A program made the translations under genes and the position numbers. A stretch of DNA of 26,716 nucleotides. It comes from Citromicrobium sp. Lineage in GTDB: Bacteria > Pseudomonadota > Alphaproteobacteria > Sphingomonadales > Sphingomonadaceae. The stretch spans positions 1 to 26,716 of the forward strand of contig PAVA01000040.1 of NCBI GenBank assembly GCA_002712945.1, written 5' to 3'. Below, piece by piece: positions 7,350-18,113 of the stretch (position 1 is its first letter; each line of letters starts with the position of its first letter). The notes under the pieces were generated by a model. That model made no database searches. It saw only the letters and a program-made list of their open reading frames with translations, and had not been told where the DNA came from.

Positions 7350-8039
7350 TCAAAGCCAGCTGGCTATCTGGCTGAGCGGCTTCTTGCGCAGCGCATGATC
7401 GGGCACGGTCGCATCGGGCGCGGGATGCCCGGCGACCACGATCATCAGCGGCTTTTCCCATTCGGGCCGCCCGCATATCTCGCGCAGGAATCCCATCGGC
7501 GAGGGCGTGTGAGTGAGCGTCGCGAGGCCCGCTTCGTGCAGCGTCGATATCAGCATTCCGCAGGCGATCCCGACGCTTTCGTTCACGTAGTAATTCTGGG
7601 TTTCGCCATCCTCGGCGATGCCGCCCTTGCGCTGCGCGAAACACACGATGAGCCATGGCGCAGTTTCGAGGAAGGGCTTGTGCGCGTCGGTACCGAGGGG
7701 CGCGAGCGCATCGAGCCATTCGTCGCTCGCTTTGGGTTTGTCGCCATCCTCGCCGTAGAAGCGGCGTTCCTCCGCCTCCGCCGCCTCGCGAATCGCACGC
7801 TTTTTCTCTGGTGAGGAGATCGCGGCGAAATGCCAGGGCTGATGGTTCGCGCCATTGGGCGCGGTGCCCGCGGCAAGGATCGCCTGCTCGATCACCGCGC
7901 GTGGGACCGGAGTGTCGGTGAAATCGCGGCAGGAGTGACGGGTCTTGAGCCGTTCGTAAGCGGCGCGCGCACGCACGACACGCTCTTCGTCCGCCAGATC
8001 GGAGAGCGGGGGGAAGGGGGTATGGCCGTCGGTATCCAT
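7350..8039 (-). CDS. Nitroreductase family protein (FMN-dependent oxidoreductase)
   Basis: A 229-aa NAD(P)H:FMN-dependent nitroreductase-type enzyme. Family motifs are RHSCRDFTDTPVPRAVIEQAI at about 31-51 (FMN-phosphate-binding Arg-x-Ser-x-Arg), AAGTAPNGANHQPWHFAAI (a conserved flavin/dimer region), NYYVNESVGIACGMLISTLHEAGLATL, and MIVVAGHPAPDATVPDH near the C-terminus. Homology to iodotyrosine-deiodinase-like or BluB-like members is possible; the substrate is not evident. The frame continues upstream to 8162, but those extra codons encode translated REP sequence (LSLSKD and LRQAQDERE), so ATG 8039 with GGGAG 6 nt upstream is the better start. It lies 107 nt downstream of purL on the same strand, with a REP pair between, and converges on the COQ4 gene. 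Confidence 0.9.
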   Translation of the reverse strand: MDTDGHTPFPPLSDLADEERVVRARAAYERLKTRHSCRDFTDTPVPRAVIEQAILAAGTAPNGANHQPWHFAAISSPEKKRAIREAAEAEERRFYGEDGDKPKASDEWLDALAPLGTDAHKPFLETAPWLIVCFAQRKGGIAEDGETQNYYVNESVGIACGMLISTLHEAGLATLTHTPSPMGFLREICGRPEWEKPLMIVVAGHPAPDATVPDHALRKKPLSQIASWL

Positions 8040-8048
8040 CAAAAACTC

Positions 8049-8141
8049 CCGCTCATCCTGAGCTTGTCGAAGGGTCGTACTTTTGCCTTCCCCGGAGACA
8101 GAAGAAGAAAAGCGGTCCTTCGACAAGCTCAGGACGAGCGG
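8049..8141. repeat. REP-like inverted pair (CTTCGACAAGCTCAGG family)
   Basis: Arms 8049-8073 and 8117-8141 (25 nt each) are inverted copies identical at 24 of 25 positions, around a 43-nt loop. The core CTTCGACAAGCTCAGG matches an interspersed element I know from sphingomonad genomes; translated in this frame it gives the recognisable LSLSKD and LRQAQDERE. It occupies the purL-nitroreductase gap, ends 5 nt before the purL stop codon, and its outer edge overlaps the nitroreductase ribosome site by two bases. No transposase is adjacent. Confidence 0.85.
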
Positions 8142-8146
8142 ATTTT

Positions 8147-10399
<2,253 letters not shown>

Positions 10400-10418
10400 G
10401 CACGCGCGCTTAATCCCG

Positions 10419-11087
10419 TCAGGCAGCTTGCGCCAGCCCCGTAGGCGGCTTTGTCTCGCGAACGGCACCGCACCAGAAAGCCAACGCGGTCAGAATGCCG
10501 GTGGCGAGCAGGGCGGTGAGCACCAACGCGGCACCAACCGCTTCCGGCGCGCTGCCCAGCCAGTTGAGCACTTGCATGGCAACCATCGCGGCCAGCAGCA
10601 CCAGCGGCGCGACCAGCGATCCGCGCGTGCGGTGCAGGTAGAAGGCGAAAGCCGCGAGCGTCATGATCAGCTCTACGCCGATCGACGCCAGCGGATAGTT
10701 CCACAGGCCGAGGCCGAAGCGATCCTGCCCGCCCGCGATGGTCAGGTCGCGGCCGTGCGAAGCGAGATCGAGCAGCCAGTGCGAAAACACGACCCCGCCA
10801 GCGAGCAATCCGGCACGGCGGCTCCACAGCATGCTCGCGAGCAGGCCGAACCCGACCGACCAGCCGAGCGCTCCGACCAGACTATGCGTGATCGGGTAAT
10901 CGAAGAAAAAGAAGGGTTTCATCACGGTAAAGCCGGGGACCACGCGGAAATCCTCGATCCCGGCGAGGACAAACAGGTAGAACGCCCAGTCGACCAGCTG
11001 CGCCGCGATGAAATAGACGCCGAGCCGCGGCCGGTCCGGCGTCACCGCCGCCGCCACGAAGGCCGGAGCAAAATGCCCGATAAACAT
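10419..11087 (-). CDS. Multi-pass inner-membrane protein, YdjM-like (metal-dependent hydrolase fold)
   Basis: A 222-aa integral membrane protein with about six hydrophobic segments. The N-terminus [15 protein letters not shown] and the internal pairs [14 protein letters not shown] and [17 protein letters not shown] place conserved His and Asp residues at membrane edges, the pattern of YdjM/DUF457-type proteins, often labelled metal-dependent hydrolases without proof of activity. ATG 11087 has no strong ribosome site. It is transcribed ahead of purL with a 19-nt gap, so the two may share an mRNA, and is divergent from xseB across 82 bp. Function is unknown; the fold label is inferred from the H-x-x-x-D pattern. 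Confidence 0.75.
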   Translation of the reverse strand: MFIGHFAPAFVAAAVTPDRPRLGVYFIAAQLVDWAFYLFVLAGIEDFRVVPGFTVMKPFFFFDYPITHSLVGALGWSVGFGLLASMLWSRRAGLLAGGVVFSHWLLDLASHGRDLTIAGGQDRFGLGLWNYPLASIGVELIMTLAAFAFYLHRTRGSLVAPLVLLAAMVAMQVLNWLGSAPEAVGAALVLTALLATGILTALAFWCGAVRETKPPTGLAQAA

Positions 11088-11169
11088 GCGCGTTTCTCCC
11101 CAAGCGCACTGCCGTCGATGGCGCCACCCGCTTGACCCGTATCATGCACCAAGCCATTGCTCGTCTGCA

Positions 11170-11421
11170 ATGGCACAAGACGCTCCCGACATTTCCGAAA
11201 TGAGTTTCGAGGAGGCGCTAAAGGCGCTTCAGCAGGTGGTGCGCCAGCTGGAAGACGGCGAAGTGCCGCTCGACCAGTCGATCACGCTTTACGAACGCGG
11301 CGAGAAGCTGCGCGCGGCTTGCCAGGCCCGGCTCGACGCGGCGCAGGCCCGGATCGAGGCGATCGTGCTCGATGCGAAAGGCCAGCCTAGCGGCACAAAG
11401 AGCTTCGATGGCGACGGTTGA
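11170..11421 (+). CDS. xseB: Exodeoxyribonuclease VII small subunit XseB
   Basis: XseB (83 aa) binds the large subunit XseA to form exonuclease VII, which degrades single-stranded DNA from both ends to oligonucleotides. The sequence is the usual single helical hairpin: MSFEEALKALQQVVRQLEDGEVPLDQSITLYERGEKLRAACQARLD, matching the family pattern of L-E-x-x-x-x-L-E-x-G-x-x-x-L-x-x-x-x-x-x-Y-x-x-G. ATG 11170 gives a typical 11-residue lead before the helix; the frame upstream to 11086 is antisense to the divergent membrane-protein promoter region. xseB beside ispA is a widely conserved arrangement; dxs, often next in line, is replaced here by coaD. It overlaps ispA by 14 nt. xseA is not in the window. 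Confidence 0.94.
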   Translation: MAQDAPDISEMSFEEALKALQQVVRQLEDGEVPLDQSITLYERGEKLRAACQARLDAAQARIEAIVLDAKGQPSGTKSFDGDG

Positions 11422-12331
11422 AATGGATTTCGAGGAATCCGGCGATGCGCGGCTGCGGATGGCGCTGGCCACGATCCGGACCGACGTCGACGATGCGTTC
11501 GACCGGCTGCTTCCGGTGCCCGGGGACACGCGCGCGCCGCTGATCGAAGCGATGCGCCACGCCGCCATCGGCGGCGGCAAGCGCGTGCGGCCGCTGCTGC
11601 TGGTCGCCACCGCGACCATGTTCCATGTCTCGCGCGAGGCGGCGGTGCTGGCGGGTACCGCGGTCGAGGCGATCCACGTCTATTCGCTGATCCACGACGA
11701 CCTTCCCTGCATGGACGATGACGACATGCGGCGGGGCAAGCCGACCGTGCACAAGGCCTATGACGAGGCAACCGCGGTGCTGGCAGGCGATGCGCTTCAT
11801 GCGCTGGCCTTCGAGATCCTGACCGATGGCAGCGTCAGTTCCGATCCCTTCGTGCAGGCAGAATTGGTGCGCTGCCTTGCGCTGGCGAGCGGGATGGGCG
11901 GCATGGCCGGGGGTCAGGCGATGGACATGGCCGCCGAAAGCGCGCGCTACGACCTGCCTACGATCACCCGCCTGCAACATTTGAAGACCGGCGCGCTGCT
12001 GACCGCAAGTGTGGAGATGGGCGCGATCCTTGGCCGGGTGCCGCCCGACGCGCGATCGCACCTCATCAACTATGCGCGCGACATCGGCCTCGCGTTTCAG
12101 ATCGCCGACGACCTGCTCGATCACGAAGGCGACGAAGCCAAGGCCGGGAAGGCGCTGCGCAAGGACGACGAGCAGGGCAAGCAGACCTTCGTCTCGCTGA
12201 TGGGCGCGGACGCCGCCCGCAAGCAGGCGAGGGCGCTGGTGGAGCAGGCATGCGGGCACCTGGCGCATTATGGCGAGGATGCAGGCGTGCTGTGCGACCT
12301 CGCGCGTTACATTGTGGAGAGGGACAGGTGA
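11408..12331 (+). CDS. ispA: Polyprenyl (farnesyl/geranylgeranyl) diphosphate synthase IspA
   Basis: A 307-aa trans-prenyltransferase that condenses IPP with allylic diphosphates, making farnesyl or geranylgeranyl diphosphate for quinones, carotenoids, hopanoids and undecaprenyl lipid. The first aspartate-rich motif is HDDLPCMDDDDMRRGKPT at 96-113 (two extra residues in the DDxxxxD, as in bacterial FPP synthases) and the second is FQIADDLLDHEGD with DDLLD at 234-238. GGGKRVRPLLL at 55-65 binds IPP and GGQAMDM at 168-174 and HLKTGALL near 191 are conserved. ATG 11408 lies inside the end of xseB (14-nt overlap); ATG 11423 is an alternative that would shorten the product by five residues. The stop overlaps the coaD start as GTGA. 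Chain length cannot be set from sequence by eye. Confidence 0.94.
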   Translation: MATVEMDFEESGDARLRMALATIRTDVDDAFDRLLPVPGDTRAPLIEAMRHAAIGGGKRVRPLLLVATATMFHVSREAAVLAGTAVEAIHVYSLIHDDLPCMDDDDMRRGKPTVHKAYDEATAVLAGDALHALAFEILTDGSVSSDPFVQAELVRCLALASGMGGMAGGQAMDMAAESARYDLPTITRLQHLKTGALLTASVEMGAILGRVPPDARSHLINYARDIGLAFQIADDLLDHEGDEAKAGKALRKDDEQGKQTFVSLMGADAARKQARALVEQACGHLAHYGEDAGVLCDLARYIVERDR

Positions 12332-12840
12332 GCAAGCGCATAGGCATCTACCCCGGCACTTTCGATCCGATCACGCTGGGCCATGCGGACATCATCCGCC
12401 GCGCTGCGCGGCTGGTCGACCGGCTGATCATCGGCGTGACCACCAATCCGTCCAAGAATCCGATGTTCGAGACCGACGAGCGGCTCGCGATGGTCGAGCG
12501 CGAGGTTGCCGACATGAAGCTCGATAATGTCGAGGTGATCGGCTTCAACGCGCTGCTGATGAAGTTCGCCAAGGCGCAGGGGGCCAACGTGATCGTGCGG
12601 GGCCTGCGCGCGGTCGCCGACTTCGAATACGAATACCAGATGGCGGGAATGAACCAGCAGCTCGACGACGAGATCGAGACGGTGTTCCTTATGGCGGACG
12701 TCTCGCTCCAGCCGATCGCTTCGAAACTGGTCAAGGAAATCGCGCTATATGGCGGCGATATCGGCTCTTTCGTCAGCCCGGCGGTGCGCGAGGATGTCGT
12801 CGCGCGGGTCCGCAAGATCGGCCTGAAGGGCGATTACTGA
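12328..12840 (+). CDS. coaD: Phosphopantetheine adenylyltransferase CoaD
   Basis: CoaD adenylylates 4'-phosphopantetheine to dephospho-CoA, the penultimate step of coenzyme A synthesis. The 170-aa protein has the nucleotidyltransferase signature GIYPGTFDPITLGHADII at 6-23 (T-x-G-H as TLGH), the substrate-binding VIVRGLRAVADFEYEYQMAGMN at 90-111, and a C-terminal IGSFVSPAVREDV, where many homologues have ISSTLVRE-like residues. GTG 12328 is chosen because GGAGAGGG lies at 12315-12322 and the protein must start just before the first strand; no ATG exists there. It overlaps the ispA stop (GTGA), so the two are coupled in the xseB-ispA-coaD unit. The cyclophilin gene follows 80 nt downstream. Confidence 0.95.
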   Translation: MSKRIGIYPGTFDPITLGHADIIRRAARLVDRLIIGVTTNPSKNPMFETDERLAMVEREVADMKLDNVEVIGFNALLMKFAKAQGANVIVRGLRAVADFEYEYQMAGMNQQLDDEIETVFLMADVSLQPIASKLVKEIALYGGDIGSFVSPAVREDVVARVRKIGLKGDY

Positions 12841-12864
12841 GCCCCGCGCCGCCCGCCATATCGT

Positions 12865-12893
12865 TCATTGCGCCGACAGCGCGGGCTTAGTAT
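12865..12893 (+). promoter_or_regulatory. Weak promoter candidate for the cyclophilin gene
   Basis: TCATTG (12865-12870) and TAGTAT (12888-12893) with a 17-nt spacer lie in the only gap before the cyclophilin-queA run, 28 nt from the start codon. The -35 match is poor, so this is tentative. Confidence 0.25.
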
Positions 12894-12920
12894 CGCGCCG
12901 CCAATTCAGGAATTTCGCTC

Positions 12921-13631
12921 GTGAGAACCATGTTCAAGACCATTCTTTCCGCCACCGCGCTGATCGCGCTGGCCGCATCGCCCTCCATGGCGCAGGAAAC
13001 GCCCGAGGACGCGTCCGAGGAAGCGACCGCGCCTGTGCCGCGTCTGGCCTCTTCCTACGCCAGGATCGACTACGATCTTCAGGCCGATCGCGAGAACATC
13101 CTCCTGCTCGACCTGTCGACCGGGCAGCGCGTCGCGATCCGCCTGATGCCCGACTGGGCGCCCAATCATGTCGAACGGATCAAGACGCTTACCCGCCAGG
13201 GCTTTTACGACGGGGTCATCTTCCACCGCGTGATCGACGGCTTCATGGCACAGACCGGCGACCCGACGGGCACCGGGCAGGGCGGCTCGCAGCTCCCCGA
13301 TCTGGAAGAAGAGTTCAACCCGATGCCGCATGTACGCGGCACGGTTTCGATGGCGCGCGCACAGACCGAGGACAGCGCGAACAGCCAGTTCTTCATCGTG
13401 TTCTATCCGCGCTTCACGCTCGACAAGCGCTACACCAATTTCGGTCGCGTGATTGCCGGGATGGACGCGGTCGATGCGATTGCCCGTGGCGAACCGCCCG
13501 GCAACCCGACCCGGATCGTGCAAGCCTCGCTCGCGTCGGACAACCGGCCCGCGCCGAGCCCCGCCGCAATCGCGGCGCAGGATTCCACGGAAATCTCCGC
13601 GGACGATCTCAACGCTCCGATCGGGGAGTGA
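12921..13631 (+). CDS. Secreted cyclophilin-type peptidyl-prolyl cis-trans isomerase
   Basis: A 236-aa periplasmic isomerase that speeds cis-trans change at proline bonds during folding. The signal peptide MRTMFKTILSATALIALAASPSMA ends at SMA|QE. After a short acidic linker the cyclophilin domain spans about 50-205: FYDGVIFHRVIDGFMAQTGDPTGTGQGG with the catalytic Arg of FHRVI, GTVSMARAQTEDSANSQFFI, and YTNFGRVIAGMDAVDAI. The C-terminal 30 residues are Ala/Pro-rich and disordered. The start may be GTG 12921 (AGGAA at 12908-12912, about 8-10 nt away) or ATG 12930 (three residues shorter, further from that site). It precedes queA by 77 nt on the same strand, an order I recall from related genomes. 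Confidence 0.92.
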   Translation: MRTMFKTILSATALIALAASPSMAQETPEDASEEATAPVPRLASSYARIDYDLQADRENILLLDLSTGQRVAIRLMPDWAPNHVERIKTLTRQGFYDGVIFHRVIDGFMAQTGDPTGTGQGGSQLPDLEEEFNPMPHVRGTVSMARAQTEDSANSQFFIVFYPRFTLDKRYTNFGRVIAGMDAVDAIARGEPPGNPTRIVQASLASDNRPAPSPAAIAAQDSTEISADDLNAPIGE

Positions 13632-13673
13632 CCGGCGGACTTTCGCGCGCTAGCGGCGTTGCCGATGCGCACG

Positions 13674-13690
13674 CTTCGACAAGCTCGGGA
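13674..13690. repeat. Single half-copy of the CTTCGACAAGCTC REP core
   Basis: CTTCGACAAGCTCGGGA in the cyclophilin-queA gap matches the core of the REP pair at 8049-8141 except near its 3' end. There is no inverted partner nearby, so it is a solitary or decayed unit lying 18 nt before the queA start. Confidence 0.55.
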
Positions 13691-13708
13691 TAATCGGGAT
13701 CGGCTTTC

Positions 13709-14758
13709 ATGAAAGTCGATCTGTTCGATTTCGACCTTCCGCCGGAGCTGATCGCGCTGCGGCCAGTTGCGCCGCGCGATGCGGCGCGCATGCTCGTGGT
13801 CGATGGCGATGCGCCCTTCGCGGACCGGCACGTTCGCGACCTGCCCGAATTGCTGCGCGCGGGCGACGTGCTGGTTTTCAACGATACTCGTGTGATCCCG
13901 GCCCGGCTCGAGGGCGAGCGGATACGCGAGGGCGCGAGCGGGGCCGCCGTCGGCGCGACGCTCCACAAACGGATCGACGCGCGCCGCTGGCAGGCGTTCG
14001 TCCGCAACGCCAAACGCCTGCGCGAAGGCGACAGGATCGTCTTCCCGCAAGACGTTTCCGCCATTGCGGAAACCCGCGCGGAGGACGGCAGCTGGACGCT
14101 CGCTTTCGAGGGCGAGGAGCCGGTCGAACTGCTGCTGGAACGCGCCGGTGCCATGCCGCTGCCGCCCTATATCGCGCAGCGCCGCCCGACCGACGAGCGC
14201 GACGCGCAGGATTATCAGACGCTGTTTGCGGAGAAGGCGGGCGCGGTCGCCGCGCCGACCGCTGCGCTGCACTTCACCCCCGATCTGGTCGCGCGGCTCG
14301 GGAAAGCCGGGATCGCGACCGAAACGCTCACGCTGCATGTGGGAGCGGGCACCTTCCTGCCGGTCAAGGCGGACGACACCGCCGACCACTCGATGCACGC
14401 GGAATGGGGCGAGATAACGCCCGAAGCGGCCGAGCGCTTGAATGCAGCGAGAGCGGAAGGCCGCCGCGTGATTGCGGTGGGCACCACCAGCCTGCGCCTG
14501 CTCGAAAGCGCTGCCGACGAGGATGGCACGATCCACCCCTTCGCCGAGGACACGGACATCTTCATCACGCCCGGCTATCGCTTCCGCGCAATCGACGGGC
14601 TGATGACCAATTTCCACCTCCCGAAGTCGACACTCTTCATGCTGGTGAGCGCACTGATGGGGCGCGAGCGGATGCTGGCGGCTTACGCCTACGCCATCAA
14701 GAACGAATACCGCTTCTATTCCTACGGCGATTCCTCGCTATTATTGCCTCGATCATGA
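13709..14758 (+). CDS. queA: S-adenosylmethionine:tRNA ribosyltransferase-isomerase QueA
   Basis: QueA transfers and isomerises the ribosyl group of SAM onto preQ1 already inserted at tRNA position 34, giving epoxyqueuosine. The 349-aa protein has the family landmarks [26 protein letters not shown] at 6-31, [17 protein letters not shown] at 53-69, [41 protein letters not shown] at 150-190 with the AAPTA-LHF core, [27 protein letters not shown], and the end [33 protein letters not shown] 13709 begins the conserved [10 protein letters not shown] start. It overlaps the zinc-ribbon gene by ATGA at 14755-14758. Its pathway partner tgt lies 4 kb downstream on the same strand. Confidence 0.97.
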   Translation: MKVDLFDFDLPPELIALRPVAPRDAARMLVVDGDAPFADRHVRDLPELLRAGDVLVFNDTRVIPARLEGERIREGASGAAVGATLHKRIDARRWQAFVRNAKRLREGDRIVFPQDVSAIAETRAEDGSWTLAFEGEEPVELLLERAGAMPLPPYIAQRRPTDERDAQDYQTLFAEKAGAVAAPTAALHFTPDLVARLGKAGIATETLTLHVGAGTFLPVKADDTADHSMHAEWGEITPEAAERLNAARAEGRRVIAVGTTSLRLLESAADEDGTIHPFAEDTDIFITPGYRFRAIDGLMTNFHLPKSTLFMLVSALMGRERMLAAYAYAIKNEYRFYSYGDSSLLLPRS

Positions 14759-15375
14759 CCGAACGAGAGCTCCCCATCCATCACCGCGCAAGCGATCCCG
14801 GTGGGCGGGTCTGGAGCTTCGGCAGCGTCACCTGGGTCCACTGCCCCGAATGCGACGGTGCGGCGAAGAGCACCGGCAGCAGCGTATCCTGCGCGCATTG
14901 CGGGTACACCACCGTGCCCAGCCTGAAACCCTACGGCGAAAAGTGGGCATATCCGGCATCGTCCAATCCCCTGTGCAGCCATTGCCGGAAGCCGCTCGAT
15001 AGGCGCGACCGTCCGACCGCGAGGCACGAGGACGGCACGCTGTTCGTCCGCATCCGATGCGACCATTGCGACAAGACCGAGGATTATCCGGGACTGCCCG
15101 GATCGGCCCCTTCGGGCAGCAGATCTTATCGCCTCCTGCGCCGGTTCCTCGAAACGCAGGTGGCGGGCGAAACGCTATGGGTGAACAACCTCGCCCATCT
15201 CGAGGCGCTCGAAGACTGGCTCGGGGCAAAGGTGCGCGAGCGTGGGCCGCAGCCGGGCCTGACGATGATGGCGCGCCTGCCGCGCTGGATGAAGGCGTCC
15301 ACCAATAGAGACAAAGTGTTACGCGGATTGGCGCAGCTTCGCGAACTCGCCGGCAAGTCCGGAATCGACGAATAG
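14755..15375 (+). CDS. Unassigned protein with two CxxC-x12/24-CxxC zinc-ribbon-like quartets
   Basis: I do not recognise this 206-aa protein. Its first half holds eight cysteines in four CxxC knuckles: C30/C33 with C46/C49, and C74/C77 with C102/C105, which look like two consecutive zinc ribbons. The second half is basic and helical ([39 protein letters not shown]), resembling a nucleic-acid or protein-binding helix bundle, and ends with SGIDE. No signal peptide or membrane segment. ATG 14755 overlaps the queA stop (ATGA), so translation is coupled to queA; the open frame upstream of 14755 is antisense or out-of-frame queA. A role in tRNA or ribosome work would suit the context but is only a guess. 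Confidence 0.8.
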   Translation: MTERELPIHHRASDPGGRVWSFGSVTWVHCPECDGAAKSTGSSVSCAHCGYTTVPSLKPYGEKWAYPASSNPLCSHCRKPLDRRDRPTARHEDGTLFVRIRCDHCDKTEDYPGLPGSAPSGSRSYRLLRRFLETQVAGETLWVNNLAHLEALEDWLGAKVRERGPQPGLTMMARLPRWMKASTNRDKVLRGLAQLRELAGKSGIDE

Positions 15376-15434
15376 TCACCAATTCGGCCGCGGGTTCTCT
15401 TGCAATAGCGCTCGATCGCGCCAAATTGCGCGCC

Positions 15435-16382
15435 ATGTCCGAACCGATCCTCGAGCTGTCCGGCCTGACCAAGGTCTTCCCCGGGGGGCTCAAGGCTCTC
15501 GACAATGTCGACCTGACAATCCGCAAGGGCGAGATATTCGCGCTGCTCGGCCCCAATGGGGCGGGCAAGACGACGCTGATCGGCGCGGTTTGCGGGCTGG
15601 TTCGCCCCACCTCCGGCACGATGCGCGCCTTCGGGCAGGATCTTTCGACCGACTGGCGCAAGGCGCGCGCGCGGATCGGGCTGGTCCCGCAGGAACTGGC
15701 CACCGACATGTTCGAGCCGGTCGAGCGCGCGGTCGCCTATTCGCGCGGGCTGTTCGGCCTCGCGCCCGATCCTGCCCGGATCGAGGAAATCCTGCGCAGC
15801 CTCAGCCTGTGGGACAAGCGCGAGGAGCGGATCATGGCGCTCTCGGGCGGGATGAAACGCCGCGTGCTGATCGCCAAGGCGCTGGCGCACGAGCCCGATC
15901 TGCTGTTCCTCGACGAGCCGACCGCGGGCGTCGATGTCGAGCTGCGCAAGGACATGTGGCAGCAGATCGACGCCATGCGCGCGCGCGGCGTCACCGTGAT
16001 CCTGACGACGCACTATATCGAGGAAGCCGAGGAGATGGCCGACCGGGTCGGCATCATCCGCAAGGGCCGCATCCTGATGGTGGACGAGAAGGCGGCGATG
16101 ATGGCCCGGCTCGGCCGGACCGAGGCTTACATAACCCTGGACGCGCCTGTCGCGGCCCTGCCCCCTGCCATCGCGCGCTTTCCGGTCGAGCTGGAGGAGG
16201 GCGGGCGCACGATCTGCTATCGCGGGGGCGACGGTACCGGCAAGGGACGCGAGGAGGTCGCGCAGCTGACCAAGGCGCTGATCGCGGAAGGTATCGACTA
16301 CACCGGCATCGACGTGCGCGAGAGCAGCCTGGAGGACATCTTCGTCTCGCTGCTCGGTGAGGAAGAGGGGCAGGCGGCATGA
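15435..16382 (+). CDS. ABC transporter ATP-binding protein (YadG-like)
   Basis: A 315-aa ATPase of an ABC-2 exporter. Walker A is GPNGAGKTT at 39-47, the Q-loop lies in LVPQELATD, the signature LSGGM at 136-140, Walker [13 protein letters not shown] at about 155-166, and the switch His in [11 protein letters not shown]. The order and wording ([40 protein letters not shown]) resemble E. coli YadG. A C-terminal extension of about 90 residues ([12 protein letters not shown] to [12 protein letters not shown]) matches the domain seen in that subgroup. ATG 15435 is chosen over an ATG three codons upstream because family proteins begin with a few residues before ILELSGL. It overlaps the permease gene by ATGA. 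Substrate unknown. Confidence 0.93.
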   Translation: MSEPILELSGLTKVFPGGLKALDNVDLTIRKGEIFALLGPNGAGKTTLIGAVCGLVRPTSGTMRAFGQDLSTDWRKARARIGLVPQELATDMFEPVERAVAYSRGLFGLAPDPARIEEILRSLSLWDKREERIMALSGGMKRRVLIAKALAHEPDLLFLDEPTAGVDVELRKDMWQQIDAMRARGVTVILTTHYIEEAEEMADRVGIIRKGRILMVDEKAAMMARLGRTEAYITLDAPVAALPPAIARFPVELEEGGRTICYRGGDGTGKGREEVAQLTKALIAEGIDYTGIDVRESSLEDIFVSLLGEEEGQAA

Positions 16383-17146
16383 GCTTCAACGCGCGCTCCG
16401 CCTGGTCGATCTACCAGCGCGAACTCTGGCGCTTCCTGCGCACCGCGTTTCAGTCCGTGCTGGCGCCGGTGCTGACCACTTCGCTCTATTTCATCGTCTT
16501 CGGCGCAGCGATCGGCGGCAGAATGCCGGATCTGGGCGGTGTCGACTATGGCGCATTCATCATACCCGGCCTGCTGATGCTGACCCTGCTGGGCGAGACG
16601 ACCAGCAATTCGAGCTTCGGCATCTACATGCCGCGCTTTACCGGCACGATCTACGAACTGCTTTCCGCGCCGGTGGGCGTGGCCGAAACGCTGATCGGCT
16701 TCGTCGGAGCGGCGGCGACCAAAAGCCTGATCCTGGCTGCGATCATCCTGCTGACAGCGCGGCTCTTCGTGCCCTACGAAATCGCGCATCCGCTCCTCGC
16801 GGTGCTCTTCATCATCCTCGTCGCCTCCAGCTTCTCGCTGTTCGGCTTCATCCTCGGCATCTGGGCCGACAGCTTCGAGAAGCTCGGGATCATCCCGCTG
16901 CTGTTCCTGACGCCGCTCACGTTCCTCGGCGGCACGTTCTATTCGATCGACATGCTGCCCAGCCCGTGGGACCAGATCGCGCTGGCCAACCCGATCGTCT
17001 ACCTCGTCAGCGGGCTGCGCTGGACCTTCTACGGATCGGCGGATGTGAGCATCTGGATCTCGCTGGGCCTGACGCTGGCATTTCTGGCGGCATGCACGGC
17101 GGTTATCGCCTACATCTTCAGGACCGGCTGGCGGTTGCGGAATTGA
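16379..17146 (+). CDS. ABC-2 type transporter permease (YadH-like)
   Basis: A 255-aa membrane protein with six hydrophobic helices, the partner of the upstream ATPase. The N-terminus [37 protein letters not shown] is the usual amphipathic lead and first helix of ABC-2 permeases; [44 protein letters not shown] is the family signature region, and [22 protein letters not shown] the second conserved block. Size equals E. coli YadH (256 aa). ATG 16379 overlaps the ATPase stop (ATGA). The pair probably forms a homodimeric exporter in the inner membrane; substrate cannot be told. The DUF481 outer-membrane gene begins 19 nt later, which suggests an envelope theme, though a shared job is unproven. Confidence 0.93.
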   Translation: MSFNARSAWSIYQRELWRFLRTAFQSVLAPVLTTSLYFIVFGAAIGGRMPDLGGVDYGAFIIPGLLMLTLLGETTSNSSFGIYMPRFTGTIYELLSAPVGVAETLIGFVGAAATKSLILAAIILLTARLFVPYEIAHPLLAVLFIILVASSFSLFGFILGIWADSFEKLGIIPLLFLTPLTFLGGTFYSIDMLPSPWDQIALANPIVYLVSGLRWTFYGSADVSIWISLGLTLAFLAACTAVIAYIFRTGWRLRN

Positions 17147-17165
17147 GCCGCTAACAGCCTGTCGC

Positions 17166-18113
17166 ATGGTCCGACACGCGCTGTTTTCCATCACCGCCAT
17201 TTGTCTGCTCGCCACGCCTGCAATGGCGGAGATTCCCCGGGATGTGCAGGCGATGATCGACGCTGCGATCGCCACGGGCGATGCACAGAAGGTCGAGACC
17301 GTGGTTGCGCTCGCCAAGCAGACCCAGCCCGACAGCGCCGCCGAGATCGAGGCCATCGCGGTCGCTTGGCGCGCCGAGCAGGCCGAGGCCGCGCGACTCG
17401 CCGCGCTTCAGAAACGCGAGGAAATCCGCGAAGCGGGCCTGCTCGATCTGTGGAGCGGGGAAGGGCAGGTGGGCGCCTTCGTGTCCACCGGCAACAGCGA
17501 CGATACGGGCCTGTCGCTCGCCCTGAAGCTCAAGCGCGAGGGGATCGACTGGACCCACGCCCTGCGGGCGACGGCGGATTACCAGCGCTCCAACGGCGTC
17601 ACCAGCCGCGAGCGCTATCTCGCCGCGTACGAACCGCGCTACCAGATGGGCGAGAACCTGTTTGCCTACGGTCTCGCCCAGTACGAGAGCGACCGCTTCC
17701 AGGGTTTCGACGCGCGCTATGCTATCTCCGGCGGCGTCGGTTATACGCTGATCGACAGCACCTCCGCGACGCTTTCGATAAAGGCCGGCCCCGCCTACCG
17801 CGTGACCGAGCGGACCGACGGTACGCGGGTGGATCGGCTCGCGGGGCTTTTCGGCGCCGATTTCGACTGGAAGATCGCGGACCGCCTCACCTTCACGCAA
17901 GACGCCAACGCGGTCACCGAAACCGGCGGCGAGGCGCTGCTGATCGTCGACAGTTCCAACACCACGCTCAACCTGCTGAGCGGGATCGACTTCAAGGTCA
18001 GCGACCGGCTGCGCTCGCGCCTGTCCTACCAGTTGGAATACAACAGCAATGTCGGCCCGAACAAGGAATCCACCGACACCCTGTCCCGCTTCACGCTGAT
18101 CTACGGCTTCTAG
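17166..18113 (+). CDS. DUF481-family outer-membrane beta-barrel protein
   Basis: A 315-aa exported protein. The signal peptide MVRHALFSITAICLLATPAMA ends at AMA|EI. An Ala/Glu-rich helical stretch follows (MIDAAIATGDAQKVETVVALAKQTQP to LAALQKREEIREAG, about 30-95). From about 100 on, the alternating hydrophobic-polar strands of a small barrel appear: GEGQVGAFVSTGNSDDTGLSLALKLKREGIDWTH, ending with FTLIYGF, the aromatic C-terminal residue recognised by the Bam machinery. This is the YdiY/DUF481 pattern, whose function is unknown, though some members are salt- or stress-induced. It starts 19 nt after the permease and may be co-transcribed. Its stop overlaps the convergent 175-aa gene within CTAG at 18110-18113. 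Confidence 0.88.
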   Translation: MVRHALFSITAICLLATPAMAEIPRDVQAMIDAAIATGDAQKVETVVALAKQTQPDSAAEIEAIAVAWRAEQAEAARLAALQKREEIREAGLLDLWSGEGQVGAFVSTGNSDDTGLSLALKLKREGIDWTHALRATADYQRSNGVTSRERYLAAYEPRYQMGENLFAYGLAQYESDRFQGFDARYAISGGVGYTLIDSTSATLSIKAGPAYRVTERTDGTRVDRLAGLFGADFDWKIADRLTFTQDANAVTETGGEALLIVDSSNTTLNLLSGIDFKVSDRLRSRLSYQLEYNSNVGPNKESTDTLSRFTLIYGF

